DNA from: Amycolatopsis mediterranei
GTDB taxonomy: Bacteria > Actinomycetota > Actinomycetes > Mycobacteriales > Pseudonocardiaceae
Direction of reading: 5' to 3'
Assembly (NCBI RefSeq): GCF_026017845.1
Contig: NZ_CP100416.1
Location: 7,839,199 to 7,903,198, forward strand
DNA length: 64,000 nucleotides
Shown here: positions 22,701 through 31,523 of the stretch, one piece after another
Position numbering within the stretch: the first letter of the stretch is position 1
How the letters are laid out: each line of letters starts with the position of its first letter
The notes under the pieces: generated by a model
Databases searched by the model: none
What the model saw: only the letters and a program-made list of their open reading frames with translations
Told to the model about the DNA's origin: nothing
Position numbers and translations under genes: made by a program

Positions 22701-25534
22701 AGCAGGTCCAGCGTCGAACCGGTGCCACCGTCGCCGGTGGCGGCGTCGGTCTCGGCGGCCTGTGCCTGCTCCGCGGCCAGCTCGGCGGCCAGCTCGCTGT
22801 CGATCGACGGCGCCGCTTCGCACGGGCTGGACAGGAAGTTGTACACACCGTCGGCGGGCAGGGCGCGCACGACGCGGCCCTCGAACAGCGCGTCCACCGT
22901 GATCTGCGCGCCGAGCGCGAACGCCGCGCCGACGACCCGCAGCAGGGCCTGCAGCGACGCGTTGTCGGTGTCGATCGCCAGCACCGGGGTCTCCGGCGCG
23001 ATCTCCTCGAACAGCCCGGTCAGCACCCGGCCGGGGCCGACCTCGACCACCAGGTCGCTGCGCTCGGCCACCTTGGCGGCGGCCTCGCGGAAGCGGACGG
23101 GCAGCACGATCTGGTCGCGCAGCAGCTCGGGCAGGTTCTCCGCGGCGTGCAGCACGTCACCGCTGACGGTCGAGACGACCGGCCGCTCCAGCCGGGCGAA
23201 GCGGAACTCGCCCAGCCGCTCGGTCATGGCGTTCGCGGCCGGCTCGACGGCCGGCGAGTGGAAGGCGTGCGAGACCTTGATGCGGGTCGCGCCGACCCCC
23301 TGGGCCTTGGCCCGGGCGACGATGCGGTCGATCGCCTCGGCCGGCCCGGAGATCACCGTCTGCTCCGGCGCGTTGTAGCCGGCGATGACGACGTCGGTGC
23401 CCAGGCCGAGTTCCTCGACGCGGCCCGGCGACGCGGCGATCCCGGCCATCGCGCCGGTACCGTCCCCGGTCGTCGTGGCCATCACCTTGCCGCGCACCTT
23501 GGCCAGCTCGAGCAGCCCGCGCTCGTCGAGCGCGCCGCCCCAGTGCAGGGCGGTCAGCTCGCCGAGGCTGTGCCCGGTGGCGGTCGAGGCCTCGATGCCG
23601 AACGAGCGCAGCACCCGCAGCGCGGCCAGCGAACCGGTGACGATCCGCGGCTGCGCCACCTCGGTGGCGACCTGGTCGCCGGCCACCGGCAGCGCCGCGG
23701 CCTGGAAGATCTCCTCGGCGAGGGTGAACCGGCGGCGCAGCGCGCTGTCGCCGCCGCGCCCGGATCCCTGGCCGGGGAACAGGTAGCCGATCTTCGGGGC
23801 GGTGCCGCGGCTGCTCGCGAAGATGCCGTCGCCGGCGTCGAAGACCGAGTCGCCGGATTCGAGCTTTTCGAGCAGCTTCGTCAGCTTCCGCTCGGCGTGC
23901 TCCGGGTTCGCCGCGACGACCGCGGCGCGCACCGGCTTGCCCGACAGCTTCTTCGCCAGCTCGCCGGCGAAGTCGGTCAGCTCGGCGAACGACAGCTTCG
24001 GCACGACCTCCAGCGCCGCGGCGATGTCGCCGCGCAGGGTGGCGACGTCGTCGGCTTCGAACAGCAGCAGCTCGGCGTCCTGCCGGCCGGCGACCAGCGT
24101 GCGGGCCCGCTCGTCGAGCTCGCGGCGGCGGGGCGCGGTCGGCGCCTCGGTCACCGTGACGTGGGAGTTGATGCCGCCGAAGCCCATCGCGGACACCCCG
24201 GCGCGGACCGGCTGGTCCTCGGGCCAGAGCAGCGCGTCGCTCGGGACGAACATGCGTGCCGAGGTGCCGGTCAACGACTCGTGCGGCTCGTAGTGGCCGG
24301 TGGCCGGCGGGATGACCTGGTGGTAGACCGCCAGCGTCGCCTTGATCAGGCCGGCCACCCCGGCCGCGGCCTTGGTGTGCCCGATGTTGCCCTTGATCGT
24401 CGACAGCGCGGCCTGCTTGGCCAGCGGGTCGGCGTCGCGGCGGGCGGTGGACAGCGCCTCGATCTCGGTGGCGTCGCCCAGCGCGGTGCCGGTGCCGTGG
24501 CCCTCGAAGTAGGAGACGGTCTCCACGCCGTAGCCGGCGCGGGCGTAGGCGCGCTTGAGGGCCAGCCGGTGCCCGGCCGCCTCGGGCCGGGTGATGCCGC
24601 CCTTGCCGTCGGAGGAAACGCCCCAGCCGCCGATCGACGCGTAGATCCGCCGGCCCTGCTCCAGCGCGTCGCTCTCGCGCATCAGGACCAGCATGCCCGA
24701 GCCCTCACCGGGCCAGAAGCCGTTGGAGTCGGCGTCGTAGACCTTCATCTCGCGCTTGGCCAGCGCGCCGGTCTTCGCGAAGCCGATGACCTCGAACGGG
24801 TCGATCGACAGGTCGACACCGCCGGCGATGGCCAGGTCGAGGTCGCCCTGGACGAGCGCGTTGGCCGCGGTCACCACCGAAAGCAGCGAGGACGAGCAGG
24901 CACCGTCGACGGTGTAGCCGCCGCCGGCGAAGTCGAAGTAGTTGCACACCCGGCCGGCGATCGTGTTCGCCAGGCCACCGGCGAGGGTGTCCTCGTTGAT
25001 CTCCGGGAACGGCTCCTTGTACTGGATTTCGAGCGCGCGGAGGAAGTCCGCGGTCTCGTCGTCCGCCCAGCCGCGGGCGGTCAGCGCCGCCGCGACCGTG
25101 CGGCGCACGTACGGCCAGCGCAGCCGCATGATGTTGGCCCGGGAGAACTCACCGGTCAGGCTGTTGCCGATGACGACGCCGGTGTTGGCCTTGGGCGCGC
25201 CGTCGGCCGCTGGGAAGCCGGCGTCCGCGAGCGCCTGGGCGGCCACCTCGAGCGCCAGCCAGTGCGTCGTGTCGGTCGCCCGGAAGGTGCTGCCGGCCAC
25301 CTTGTGCGCGACCCGGTCGAATTCGTAGTCCCGCAGCACGGCCGCCTTCTGCGCGTAGAAGCGGTCCGGCGCCTTCGGGTCCGGCGAGTAGTAGTCCGCC
25401 CGGTTCATCCGTTCGTCCGGCAGCCTCCGGAACGCCCGGCGCCCGGCCAGCACGTTTTCCCAGAGCTCCTCCGGAGAACTCGCGTCGGGGTATCGGAGAC
25501 CGATACCGACGATCGAAATCCGCTCTACGCTCAT
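19706..25534 (-). CDS. pksE: Enediyne iterative type I polyketide synthase (PKSE)
   Basis: The 1942-residue protein has all enediyne PKS domains in order. KS (about 1-460) has Cys213 in DGACSSS, His346 in HGTGT and His386 in GNIGHTKA. AT (about 580-880) has GHSLGE with Ser656. The ACP (about 940-1010) has DLHLSSI with a Ser near 973. KR (about 1210-1450) has TGGGKG, Ser1349 and Tyr1362. DH has His1492 in DHLLDGQLLFP. A C-terminal phosphopantetheinyl transferase domain (about 1750-1942) has CDIE and WSALECVRK. PKSE self-primes its ACP and builds a linear polyene. The ATG at 25534 gives the family N-terminus (ISIVGIGLRYPDA). The absence of a second ACP or TE domain is normal for the family. Confidence 0.97.
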   Translation of the reverse strand: MSVERISIVGIGLRYPDASSPEELWENVLAGRRAFRRLPDERMNRADYYSPDPKAPDRFYAQKAAVLRDYEFDRVAHKVAGSTFRATDTTHWLALEVAAQALADAGFPAADGAPKANTGVVIGNSLTGEFSRANIMRLRWPYVRRTVAAALTARGWADDETADFLRALEIQYKEPFPEINEDTLAGGLANTIAGRVCNYFDFAGGGYTVDGACSSSLLSVVTAANALVQGDLDLAIAGGVDLSIDPFEVIGFAKTGALAKREMKVYDADSNGFWPGEGSGMLVLMRESDALEQGRRIYASIGGWGVSSDGKGGITRPEAAGHRLALKRAYARAGYGVETVSYFEGHGTGTALGDATEIEALSTARRDADPLAKQAALSTIKGNIGHTKAAAGVAGLIKATLAVYHQVIPPATGHYEPHESLTGTSARMFVPSDALLWPEDQPVRAGVSAMGFGGINSHVTVTEAPTAPRRRELDERARTLVAGRQDAELLLFEADDVATLRGDIAAALEVVPKLSFAELTDFAGELAKKLSGKPVRAAVVAANPEHAERKLTKLLEKLESGDSVFDAGDGIFASSRGTAPKIGYLFPGQGSGRGGDSALRRRFTLAEEIFQAAALPVAGDQVATEVAQPRIVTGSLAALRVLRSFGIEASTATGHSLGELTALHWGGALDERGLLELAKVRGKVMATTTGDGTGAMAGIAASPGRVEELGLGTDVVIAGYNAPEQTVISGPAEAIDRIVARAKAQGVGATRIKVSHAFHSPAVEPAANAMTERLGEFRFARLERPVVSTVSGDVLHAAENLPELLRDQIVLPVRFREAAAKVAERSDLVVEVGPGRVLTGLFEEIAPETPVLAIDTDNASLQALLRVVGAAFALGAQITVDALFEGRVVRALPADGVYNFLSSPCEAAPSIDSELAAELAAEQAQAAETDAATGDGGTGSTLDLLRKLAAERVELPLESVTADTHPLDDLHLSSITVGQLVNDVTRALGRPALEGMPNFATVCLGELAEMIDELAQTAKPSDSGAGEAPGVGPWVRPFAVEYVPAPRPPADIPPGTGQADWRVFATARHPLAEPLRAALAASGVGDGVLLCLPADCDSSHVGLFLDAGRAVMAAPNGTRFVVVHHGYGAAGLARTLRLEDPSAKTTIIDLADPTPAGADAITEAVHTVVAEVAGTTDFTEARYGADGGRTVPRLSALPAPKAGPIRESLDSSDVLLVTGGGKGITAESALALAKDSGAKLGLLGRSDPETDTELAENLDRMEAAGIRYRYERADVTSAPQIADAVARIQADLGPVTAVLHGAGRNEPAALFSLTEDSFRKTLAPKIGGLNAVLAAVDQDKIKLLVTFGSIIGRAGLRGEAHYATANDWMTELTLRFGQEHPKARAIALEWSVWSGTGMGEKLGVVSALMRDGITPIPTEEGITILRQVLADPAAPPVLVVCGRTSGLATLPIQKRELPLTRFVDRAIVHYPGVELITEADLSDGADPYLTDHLLDGQLLFPAVIGMEAMTQAAAATLDRTGTPVLSDVEFLRPIIVSPGGSTTVRLATLARDADTVDVVIRSEETGFSADHFKARLSFARPAEIGEQVTRDVALPPVPVEPISELYGSVLFQGKRFQRVLGYRRASARHAVAEIATSADHSWFAPFLPQERLLADPGTRDAMMHAIQCCVPDATLLPQGIEKLYLAEPGRQHDEYVLLDAKERSQDGDSYVYDLDVRNPDGTLVERWEGLKLRAVRKRDGAGPWVPSMLGSYVERACERLLGGTRAVVLEPDPAGHPAEGVAERRAQTALAAGRALDRPVEVRYRPDGKPECDGGVHVTASHTSELTLVAAGPDQVACDIETAIERTDEDWAGLLGEELLALGRLLAADTGEPISVANTRVWSALECVRKTGSMTQALTVRQVDADGWALLASGNARIATWSTTVNDRTDPIVFAVLHAEGN

Positions 25535-25781
25535 GCCACCGCACTCCCACTGGCTCTCGAGCCCCGTATCACCGGAACCATCAGGTCCCCGCTGTCCTGC
25601 GGGCGGGACACCGGTCCCGCCGCCGTCTCCGCCTTCGGGCCGCGGCGGCGCCGCGGCCCGGTTCACCCGGTCCGCCGGGCCACCGGAGTCCAGCATCTCC
25701 TCCGGTGGCGCGGACCGTCTTCTTTCTCCCTGCCCCCGCCCGCACGTCAGCACGCTCGGACAAGGGATCCGCACTGTCTGC

Positions 25782-26588
25782 TCAGGACGGTCGCGGGCCG
25801 AACTGGCCGGGGCGGCGCCCCTCGCCCGCCGCCCCGCGGTAAGCCTGGGCGATGTCGAGCCACTGGTCCGCCAGCGTGCCCTTCGCCCGTACGTCGAGGT
25901 CGAAGCGGTGCCGCCGCCGGGTGGCGAGCAGGCAGAAGTCCTCGGCGCTGCCGGTCACCCGCTGCTGCGCGTCCGCGGGCCCGAACGTCCAGAGCGCGCC
26001 CGAGGGCGCGGTGAGCTCGAACCGGAACTCCTCCGCCGGCGGCGTCAGGTTCCGCGCCTCGTAGCCGAAGTCCCGCACCCGCACGGCGAACCCGGCCAGG
26101 TGCTTGATCCGGTCGGTGCGTTCGATGCGCACGCCCAGCGCGTCGGCGACGTCCTGGCCGTGCGCGAACAGCTCCATCATCCCGGCGCAGGCCAGCACGT
26201 ACGGCGGCAGCGGGTTGACCAGCCACGGCACCAGCTTGTCGCCGGGCACCGCCGCGAGGGCCTTGATGGCGGCGTCGCGCTCGGCGCGCCAGCGACTCAG
26301 CAGCACCTCGGTGGGGTCGTGGATGAACTCCTGCAGCGCGGCTTCGACCGCGTTGTCGAAGCCGACGTTCGCGACGGCCTTGGTCATCTCGATGAAGGCT
26401 TCCGGCTGCGCGGCCGCGAGGCCGGCGATCCGGAAGATGAACGCGAGGTGCGCGATCTGGTGGCGCACCGTCCAGCCCGGCGCCGGGCTGGGGGCGTCCC
26501 ACCCGGCCTCCGGCAGGTCGGCGACGAGGGCGTCCACTGCGGCGCCCTCGGCGGTCAGGTCGTCGATCACGCCCGTGGTGTCTGTCAC
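25782..26588 (-). CDS. Mycothiol-dependent maleylpyruvate-isomerase-like (DinB/MDMPI, TIGR03084-type) protein
   Basis: The 268-residue protein has an N-terminal four-helix MDMPI domain with APGWTVRHQIAHLAFIF (about 35-51), a middle FAHGQDVADALGVR segment, and a C-terminal domain ending in GSAEDFCLLATRRRHR. The invariant histidines of the first domain suggest a metal site; such proteins may use mycothiol. It lies in the enediyne operon between the PKS gene and an AhpD-like gene, spaced by 248 and 190 bp. A shorter relative with a matching C-terminal half is at 41361-42026. A role in the core or in detoxification is possible but unproven. Confidence 0.85.
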   Translation of the reverse strand: MTDTTGVIDDLTAEGAAVDALVADLPEAGWDAPSPAPGWTVRHQIAHLAFIFRIAGLAAAQPEAFIEMTKAVANVGFDNAVEAALQEFIHDPTEVLLSRWRAERDAAIKALAAVPGDKLVPWLVNPLPPYVLACAGMMELFAHGQDVADALGVRIERTDRIKHLAGFAVRVRDFGYEARNLTPPAEEFRFELTAPSGALWTFGPADAQQRVTGSAEDFCLLATRRRHRFDLDVRAKGTLADQWLDIAQAYRGAAGEGRRPGQFGPRPS

Positions 26589-26778
26589 CTGTCTGTCCTC
26601 TCACCGGTGCGACGTGTGCTGCTGGGTCGGACGGCCGACGCGGAAGGCGGGTCTGGGGGTGAGCCACCTTCCGCGGCGGCGCCTGAGCGGATCGGTTCCC
26701 GCCCGGGGTGGCGGCACGACCGGCGGATCTTCGGTGTGCCCGGTTCTGCGCCTCCCGGCGGTCGATCCGACTCTGCGA

Positions 26779-27852
26779 TCATCGCCCGCCGCGGCGCGGC
26801 GGGTCTTCTCTTCTCGGGCGGACCGGCATGCGCCCGCCCAGCTCCAGGGCCGCGGCGTGACTCGCCCACGACACCAGTTCCAGCAGGCCGCGATCGCCCG
26901 TGCGTTCCGGGCCGAACGCGACGACGTCGGCCGAGGTGACCTGGTAGGGCGCCTTGGCCACCAGCAGCGCGAGCCGGCCCTCGGCCCGCTCGCTGCCCGG
27001 CAGCTCGGCGGCCGGCAGCTCGGCCCACGCCCGGCTCAGCCCCGGCGATTTCCCGTCCCACGCCTTGAGTTCCCGGCGGACGAGGTCGCGCACGCGCGGC
27101 GCTGCCGAGCGTTCCCCGGCCGCCTCGATCGCGGCCGCGGCCCGGGAGAACGCACCGGCGAGCGGGCCACCCGGCGGGGCCCAGTCCGGGCCCGCAACCG
27201 GCGAGGCCTGCAGCAGGCCCAGCGCCTCGCCGGGGGGCGGCGCGGCCCCCGGCTTCAGCAGGAAGCCCAGGACCGCCTTGGCTTTCGCCCGCGCCGACGC
27301 CGGAACGGCGTCCGGCAGCGGCGAGGGGCCGAGGAAGACGCTCACCATCCGGTTCAGGTAGTGGAACGTCACGGCCACGCCGGTGAACTCGGCGACGGCG
27401 CCGGCGGGCACGTCCGCCGGCAACTGTCCCGCACCCCGCGCCCAGGCCGCCAGCTCCCGGGTGTCCCGGTCCGCGATGCCCCCGGTGTCGCCGGCCGCGA
27501 TGGCCGCGGCGGCGTCCGGTTCACCCAGCGAGCCGAGCGCCATCCCGTGCACCTCGACGCAGTACGGGCACGAGTTCGCCGCCGACACCGCGGCCGCGAC
27601 GACCTCCTTGTCCGCCCGGCTCGCCGTCCCGCCCGCGATCAGCGACTCCCGCAGCATCAGCCACGCGGCGGCGAGCACGTCCGGGGCGGCCGAGTGCAGC
27701 GCGACCGGCGGCGCGAGCATCCCGAAGTCCCGCTCCACCTGCCGGTAGACCTCCCGCACGAGCCCCCGCGCCTGCCGCGGCGGCACCACATCGACGTACT
27801 TCACGTCCCGCAAGGTCCGCCGCAGCGCAACCCGAACCACTCCCGGTGCCAT
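26779..27852 (-). CDS. Large AhpD-like/carboxymuconolactone decarboxylase-family protein
   Basis: This 357-residue protein has an AhpD-like first half with the redox motif SCPYCVEVH (Cys95, Cys98, His102), then VAVTFHYLNRMVSVFLG, and a second helical half with a proline- and alanine-rich linker. The family reduces peroxides or decarboxylates cyclic lactones. ATG 27852 is chosen because GGGAGGG lies 4 bp before it; an upstream in-frame TTG overlaps that site. It sits in the enediyne operon after the GMC gene. Its fused length (about twice that of the 11077-11622 protein) suggests two AhpD-like domains, of which only the first keeps the cysteines. Confidence 0.82.
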   Translation of the reverse strand: MAPGVVRVALRRTLRDVKYVDVVPPRQARGLVREVYRQVERDFGMLAPPVALHSAAPDVLAAAWLMLRESLIAGGTASRADKEVVAAAVSAANSCPYCVEVHGMALGSLGEPDAAAAIAAGDTGGIADRDTRELAAWARGAGQLPADVPAGAVAEFTGVAVTFHYLNRMVSVFLGPSPLPDAVPASARAKAKAVLGFLLKPGAAPPPGEALGLLQASPVAGPDWAPPGGPLAGAFSRAAAAIEAAGERSAAPRVRDLVRRELKAWDGKSPGLSRAWAELPAAELPGSERAEGRLALLVAKAPYQVTSADVVAFGPERTGDRGLLELVSWASHAAALELGGRMPVRPRREDPPRRGGR

Positions 27853-27896
27853 GTTCCCTCCCAAAGAGCGTGCTCAGACGGGCATCACGAGTTTCG

Positions 27897-29549
27897 TCAG
27901 TTCCCGGCGACCAGGTCCAGTTTGGACACCGCCCGGCGGCCGGTGATCGAGCCGTCGGGGGACGGCGCGCCGTACTTGACGTCGACGCCGCGCGACTGCA
28001 GCTCCCGGACGATGCCCGGGATCGAGCGCTCGGCGAGCGCGGCGATGGTCATCGCCGGGTTCACCGTGAGCGCGCCCGGCACCGACGCGCTGTCGGTGAC
28101 GAAGATGCCCGGGTGGTTGCGCAGCTCGTGGTTCGGGTGCAGCGCGGACGTCGCCTCGTCGTCACCGATCCGGCAGGACGCCAGCGGGTGCACCGTGTAC
28201 GCCCCGACGACGTCGTTGGTCCACGGCGAGACCTTCGCCAGGCCGTCCTTCTCGATGATCGCCTTGCAGTCGGCGTCCGCGAGCGCCCAGCCGTGGCGGG
28301 TGTTCGGCGTGGGGTCGTAGCGCAGCGGGCCGCGGCCGAGCATCTGCTGCGAGATGCGGTAGGCGTTGCCGGTGGGCGGCGGGGTGCCGAAGACGCCTTC
28401 GTTGTCGTCCTCGGTCATCAGGAAGATCGTCAGCCAGTTGGCCCACTGCTTGAGGATCTCCTTCTTCTCCGCCCCGTACCAGCGCGGCTCCTCGCCGCCC
28501 GGCGCCTGGGCGAGGATCGTGCCCAAGCCCGGCGGGAAGTACAGCTGCTCCAGCGAGTACCGCTCGTACTCCGGCAGCGACCCGTCGAGCTTGTCCCAGT
28601 TCGCGACGGTCGGGCCCTTGCCGATGTGGTTGGCCGAGTACACCGGACCGTCCTCACGGGACAGTCCGAGCACCTCGCGGACGCGGTCCTCGTCGATGAT
28701 CGCGGTGTTGAGCCGCTCGCCGTTGCCGGAGAAGTACCGGCCGACGCCGTGCGGCATGGTGCCGAGCGCGGCCTCCGAGCGCTGCAGGATCACCGGGGTC
28801 GCACCGGCACCGGCGGCGATGATGACGACCTTCGCCTCGATCACGCCGCTGCCGGTGTGGACCCGGTAGTCCTCTTCGTCGATCAGGTCGAAGTAGACGC
28901 GGTAGCCGCCGTCCTCGGTCCGCTCGAGGCGCTGGACCTCGTGCAGCGGCCGGATCTGGGCGCCGTGCGCGAGCGCGGCGGGCAGGTAGTTCGTCAGCAT
29001 CGACCGCTTGGCGTCGAACTTGCAGCCGGCCATCATGAAGTTGCAGTTGACGCAGGTCTTGTTGTCCACGGCCACCGGCGCCGGGTTCGCGGTCCGGCCG
29101 GAGTGGTTGCAGGCCGCGGCCCACAGCCCGCCGGCGTAGGAGACGTCGCTCCAGTCCTGAGTGGACACCGGGAGCGACTCGTCGACGCGGTCGTACCACG
29201 GCTCCAGGCTGTCGCGGGAGATGGCTTGCGGCCACATCCGGCGCCCGATGCTGCCGTGCCGTTCGAAGACGAACCGCGGCGCCCGCGGCATCGCGGCGAA
29301 GTACACCACGCTGCCGCCGCCGACGCAGTTGCCGCCCAGCACGCTCATCCCGTCGCCGACGACGAAGTCGAACGCCCGCGTGTAGGACGAGCCGAGCAGG
29401 TAGTCGTGCTCGAAGTCGTCGGCCGCCAGCCACGGCCCGCGCTCCAGCACGGTCACCTTGGCCCCACCGGCTGCGAGGTGGTAGGCGGGGATGGACCCGC
29501 CGAATCCGCTGCCGACGATGACGACGTCGGTCTGGTCGATGGCAGTCAT
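27897..29549 (-). CDS. GMC oxidoreductase with Cys cluster, enediyne E9-like
   Basis: The 550-residue FAD enzyme has the Rossmann start DVVIVGSGFGGSIPAYHLA, a cysteine cluster TCVNCNFMMAGC (Cys166, 169, 176) typical of the cholesterol-oxidase-like GMC branch, and a C-terminal HPLASCRIGDD then VNPAMTIAALAERS. It is the same size and has the same neighbours as the E9 oxidoreductases of nine-membered enediyne clusters (order P450-small protein-GMC, as in sgcE7-E8-E9). Its start overlaps the previous stop by 4 bp (ATGA), so it and the 189-residue protein are probably partners. Confidence 0.9.
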   Translation of the reverse strand: MTAIDQTDVVIVGSGFGGSIPAYHLAAGGAKVTVLERGPWLAADDFEHDYLLGSSYTRAFDFVVGDGMSVLGGNCVGGGSVVYFAAMPRAPRFVFERHGSIGRRMWPQAISRDSLEPWYDRVDESLPVSTQDWSDVSYAGGLWAAACNHSGRTANPAPVAVDNKTCVNCNFMMAGCKFDAKRSMLTNYLPAALAHGAQIRPLHEVQRLERTEDGGYRVYFDLIDEEDYRVHTGSGVIEAKVVIIAAGAGATPVILQRSEAALGTMPHGVGRYFSGNGERLNTAIIDEDRVREVLGLSREDGPVYSANHIGKGPTVANWDKLDGSLPEYERYSLEQLYFPPGLGTILAQAPGGEEPRWYGAEKKEILKQWANWLTIFLMTEDDNEGVFGTPPPTGNAYRISQQMLGRGPLRYDPTPNTRHGWALADADCKAIIEKDGLAKVSPWTNDVVGAYTVHPLASCRIGDDEATSALHPNHELRNHPGIFVTDSASVPGALTVNPAMTIAALAERSIPGIVRELQSRGVDVKYGAPSPDGSITGRRAVSKLDLVAGN

Positions 29550-30115
29550 GCGGGGCTCCCCGAGGGCGTCGTGTCCGGGTGGATCTCGGCCAGCTTGCGG
29601 CCGTAGCCGTACTTCGGGAACCGCCAGAAGCCGTCGGCGTCCGGGGCGGTGTACCCCAGGGCCAGCAGGCCGGGGTGGCCGTTGCGGATGGCCTCGGCGG
29701 TGTGCAGGTGCGCGGCGCTGTCGAAGGCCATGTTGCAGAACAGCGCGAGGCTGACCCAGCCGTCCTTCTCCGGGTGCCCCGGCGTGGTCAGCCGGTTGAC
29801 CAGCTCGCGGCGATGCGCGTAGGGCAGCGCGACGAACGGCGGGACGTCGTGGTCGAGTTCCAGCTCCACCTCGCCCGCGTAGGACTTCGCGTGGTCGTTC
29901 AGCGACTGCGCGAGGTAAGGCAGGCCGGCCGTGACGCCGGTCGCGTCGAAGTTCAGCAGGTCGAGCGCACCCGCCGCGACCGAGCCGGGGCCGGGCGCGG
30001 CCCCGGCGACCGCCCGGTCTTCGGGGAACCGCTTCTCCCCCGGGACGATCGTGTCCGCGTAGGCCTCGAGGGTCATGTTCTTGAAGCGTTCTTCTTCGGT
30101 GGCCTCGGGTTGCAC
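29546..30115 (-). CDS. Small GMC-partner protein, enediyne E8-like
   Basis: The 189-residue protein is hydrophilic and mostly helical, with TLEAYADTIVPGEKRFPED (about 15-33) and HPEKDGWVSLALFCNMAFDSA. It resembles the small subunits that accompany GMC dehydrogenases (gluconate dehydrogenase subunit 3-like). GTG 30115 is preferred because GGAGG lies 7 bp upstream; an in-frame GTG 27 bp further up has none. The stop overlaps the GMC start, which supports complex formation. Size and position match the E8 protein of nine-membered clusters; that assignment is from order, not from a search. Confidence 0.82.
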   Translation of the reverse strand: MQPEATEEERFKNMTLEAYADTIVPGEKRFPEDRAVAGAAPGPGSVAAGALDLLNFDATGVTAGLPYLAQSLNDHAKSYAGEVELELDHDVPPFVALPYAHRRELVNRLTTPGHPEKDGWVSLALFCNMAFDSAAHLHTAEAIRNGHPGLLALGYTAPDADGFWRFPKYGYGRKLAEIHPDTTPSGSPA

Positions 30116-30149
30116 CGGCCTACCTCCTCGTCGAATGTCCACAATAGAA

Positions 30150-31523
30150 TTACGCCGCCTTGCGCGTGGCTCCCGCCCGCGGGTGCACGGTCATCGGCAG
30201 CCCGCCGCGCACCCGCAGCGAGAGCATCGCCTCGGGTTCGACGACCTTGCCCGGCACCTTGTGCAGTTCCAGGTCGCGCGCGGCCAGCGCCAGCACGAAC
30301 ACCGCCTCCATCACCCCGAGGCTGTTGCCGATGCAGAACCTCGGCCCGGCCCCGAAGGGCAGGTACGCGTACCGCGGCGGCCGCTCCGCGGCGGTGAACC
30401 GCCCCGGGTCGAAGCGCTCCGGGTCGGTCCAGAACTCCGGGTGCCGGTGCAGCGTGTAGGGCACGACGACGACGTCGGACCCGGCCGGCACGTGGTACCC
30501 GCCGATCTCGTCGTCGGCCTGCGCGATCCGCGGCAGCAGCCACACCGGCGGGTAGAGCCGCATGACCTCTTCGACGACGGCGACCGTGTAGGTCAGGCGA
30601 CGCAGGTCTTCGTGCTCGGGCAGCCGGTCGCCGAGCACCTCGACGGCTTCGGCGTGCAGCCGCTCGCCGACCTCCGGGTGCTCGTCGATCAGGTGGAACG
30701 CCCAGCCGAGCGTGCTCGCCGTCGTCTCGTGCCCGGCCAGCAGCAGGGTGATCAGCTCGTCGCGCATGCGTTCACGCGACGCGCCGTCCCCGGACCCCGA
30801 CTGGATGAGCCGCGACAGCACGTCCTCGCCGCCCTCGATCGGGTTCGCGAGCCGCTGGTCGACCAGTTCGTCGGCGATCCGGCGCAGGTCGTCGCGCGCG
30901 GTGCGGAACTCCAGCTGCTTCTTCAGCGGCACCCACTGCGGGACCGCGCTCAGCGTGACCGCCTCGAACATGGCCTGGTCCTGCACGGCCTCGAACGAGT
31001 GGCCGAGCGTTTCGTAGCCGCCGAGTTCCGCGTCGAGCAGCGTCTTGCCGAGCACGCCGAGGGTCAGGCCGGTCATCTCGTGCAGGATCTCGACCGGGCC
31101 GTCGTGCGCGGCCAGCCGCTTGATCAGGGCGTCCACTTCGGACGCGACGACGGCGGCCTGCCGCGAGATGCGCTTGGGCTGGAACACCGGCTGGATGGTC
31201 CGGCGCTGCTTGCGCCAGGTCTCCCCGTCGCTGGTGAGCAGGCCGTCGCCGAGGGCCCGGCGGGCCTCCTGCAGGCCGATGCCCTTGTGGTAGTTCCCGG
31301 CGTTGTCCGCCAGGACGTGCTTGGCCAGGTCGGGGTGGTTCACCAGGTACATCGCCTTCGGTCCGATGGCGATGCGGACGACGTCGCCGTAGGTCTCGGC
31401 GTTGTCGCCCATGAGGGCGAGCCGGTCGGTGAAGAGCTGCTTCAGCAACCGGAGGGTCGCCCGGCGCGGCGGCCCGGGCGGCGCGGTGCGCGCCGCCCGG
31501 GCTCGGTGCTGGGAACCGGTCAT
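30150..31523 (-). CDS. Cytochrome P450, enediyne E7-like
   Basis: This 457-residue P450 has the I-helix AGHETT oxygen-binding motif (about residue 265), an EEVMR ExxR motif, the PERFDPGRF region and the heme loop FGAGPRFCIG with Cys397. There is no membrane anchor, so it is a soluble, ferredoxin-dependent type. E7 P450s are conserved in nine-membered enediyne clusters, and their exact step is not settled. The start overlaps the UnbU-like stop by 4 bp. The gene is followed 34 bp later by the E8-like gene. Confidence 0.93.
   Translation of the reverse strand: MTGSQHRARAARTAPPGPPRRATLRLLKQLFTDRLALMGDNAETYGDVVRIAIGPKAMYLVNHPDLAKHVLADNAGNYHKGIGLQEARRALGDGLLTSDGETWRKQRRTIQPVFQPKRISRQAAVVASEVDALIKRLAAHDGPVEILHEMTGLTLGVLGKTLLDAELGGYETLGHSFEAVQDQAMFEAVTLSAVPQWVPLKKQLEFRTARDDLRRIADELVDQRLANPIEGGEDVLSRLIQSGSGDGASRERMRDELITLLLAGHETTASTLGWAFHLIDEHPEVGERLHAEAVEVLGDRLPEHEDLRRLTYTVAVVEEVMRLYPPVWLLPRIAQADDEIGGYHVPAGSDVVVVPYTLHRHPEFWTDPERFDPGRFTAAERPPRYAYLPFGAGPRFCIGNSLGVMEAVFVLALAARDLELHKVPGKVVEPEAMLSLRVRGGLPMTVHPRAGATRKAA

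Noticed and set aside
20459..26014. Very long open frame on the plus strand opposite the PKS
   Set aside because: It is antisense to the PKS; high GC gives long stop-free frames. Its translation shows no family motif and is rich in Arg, Gly and Gln.
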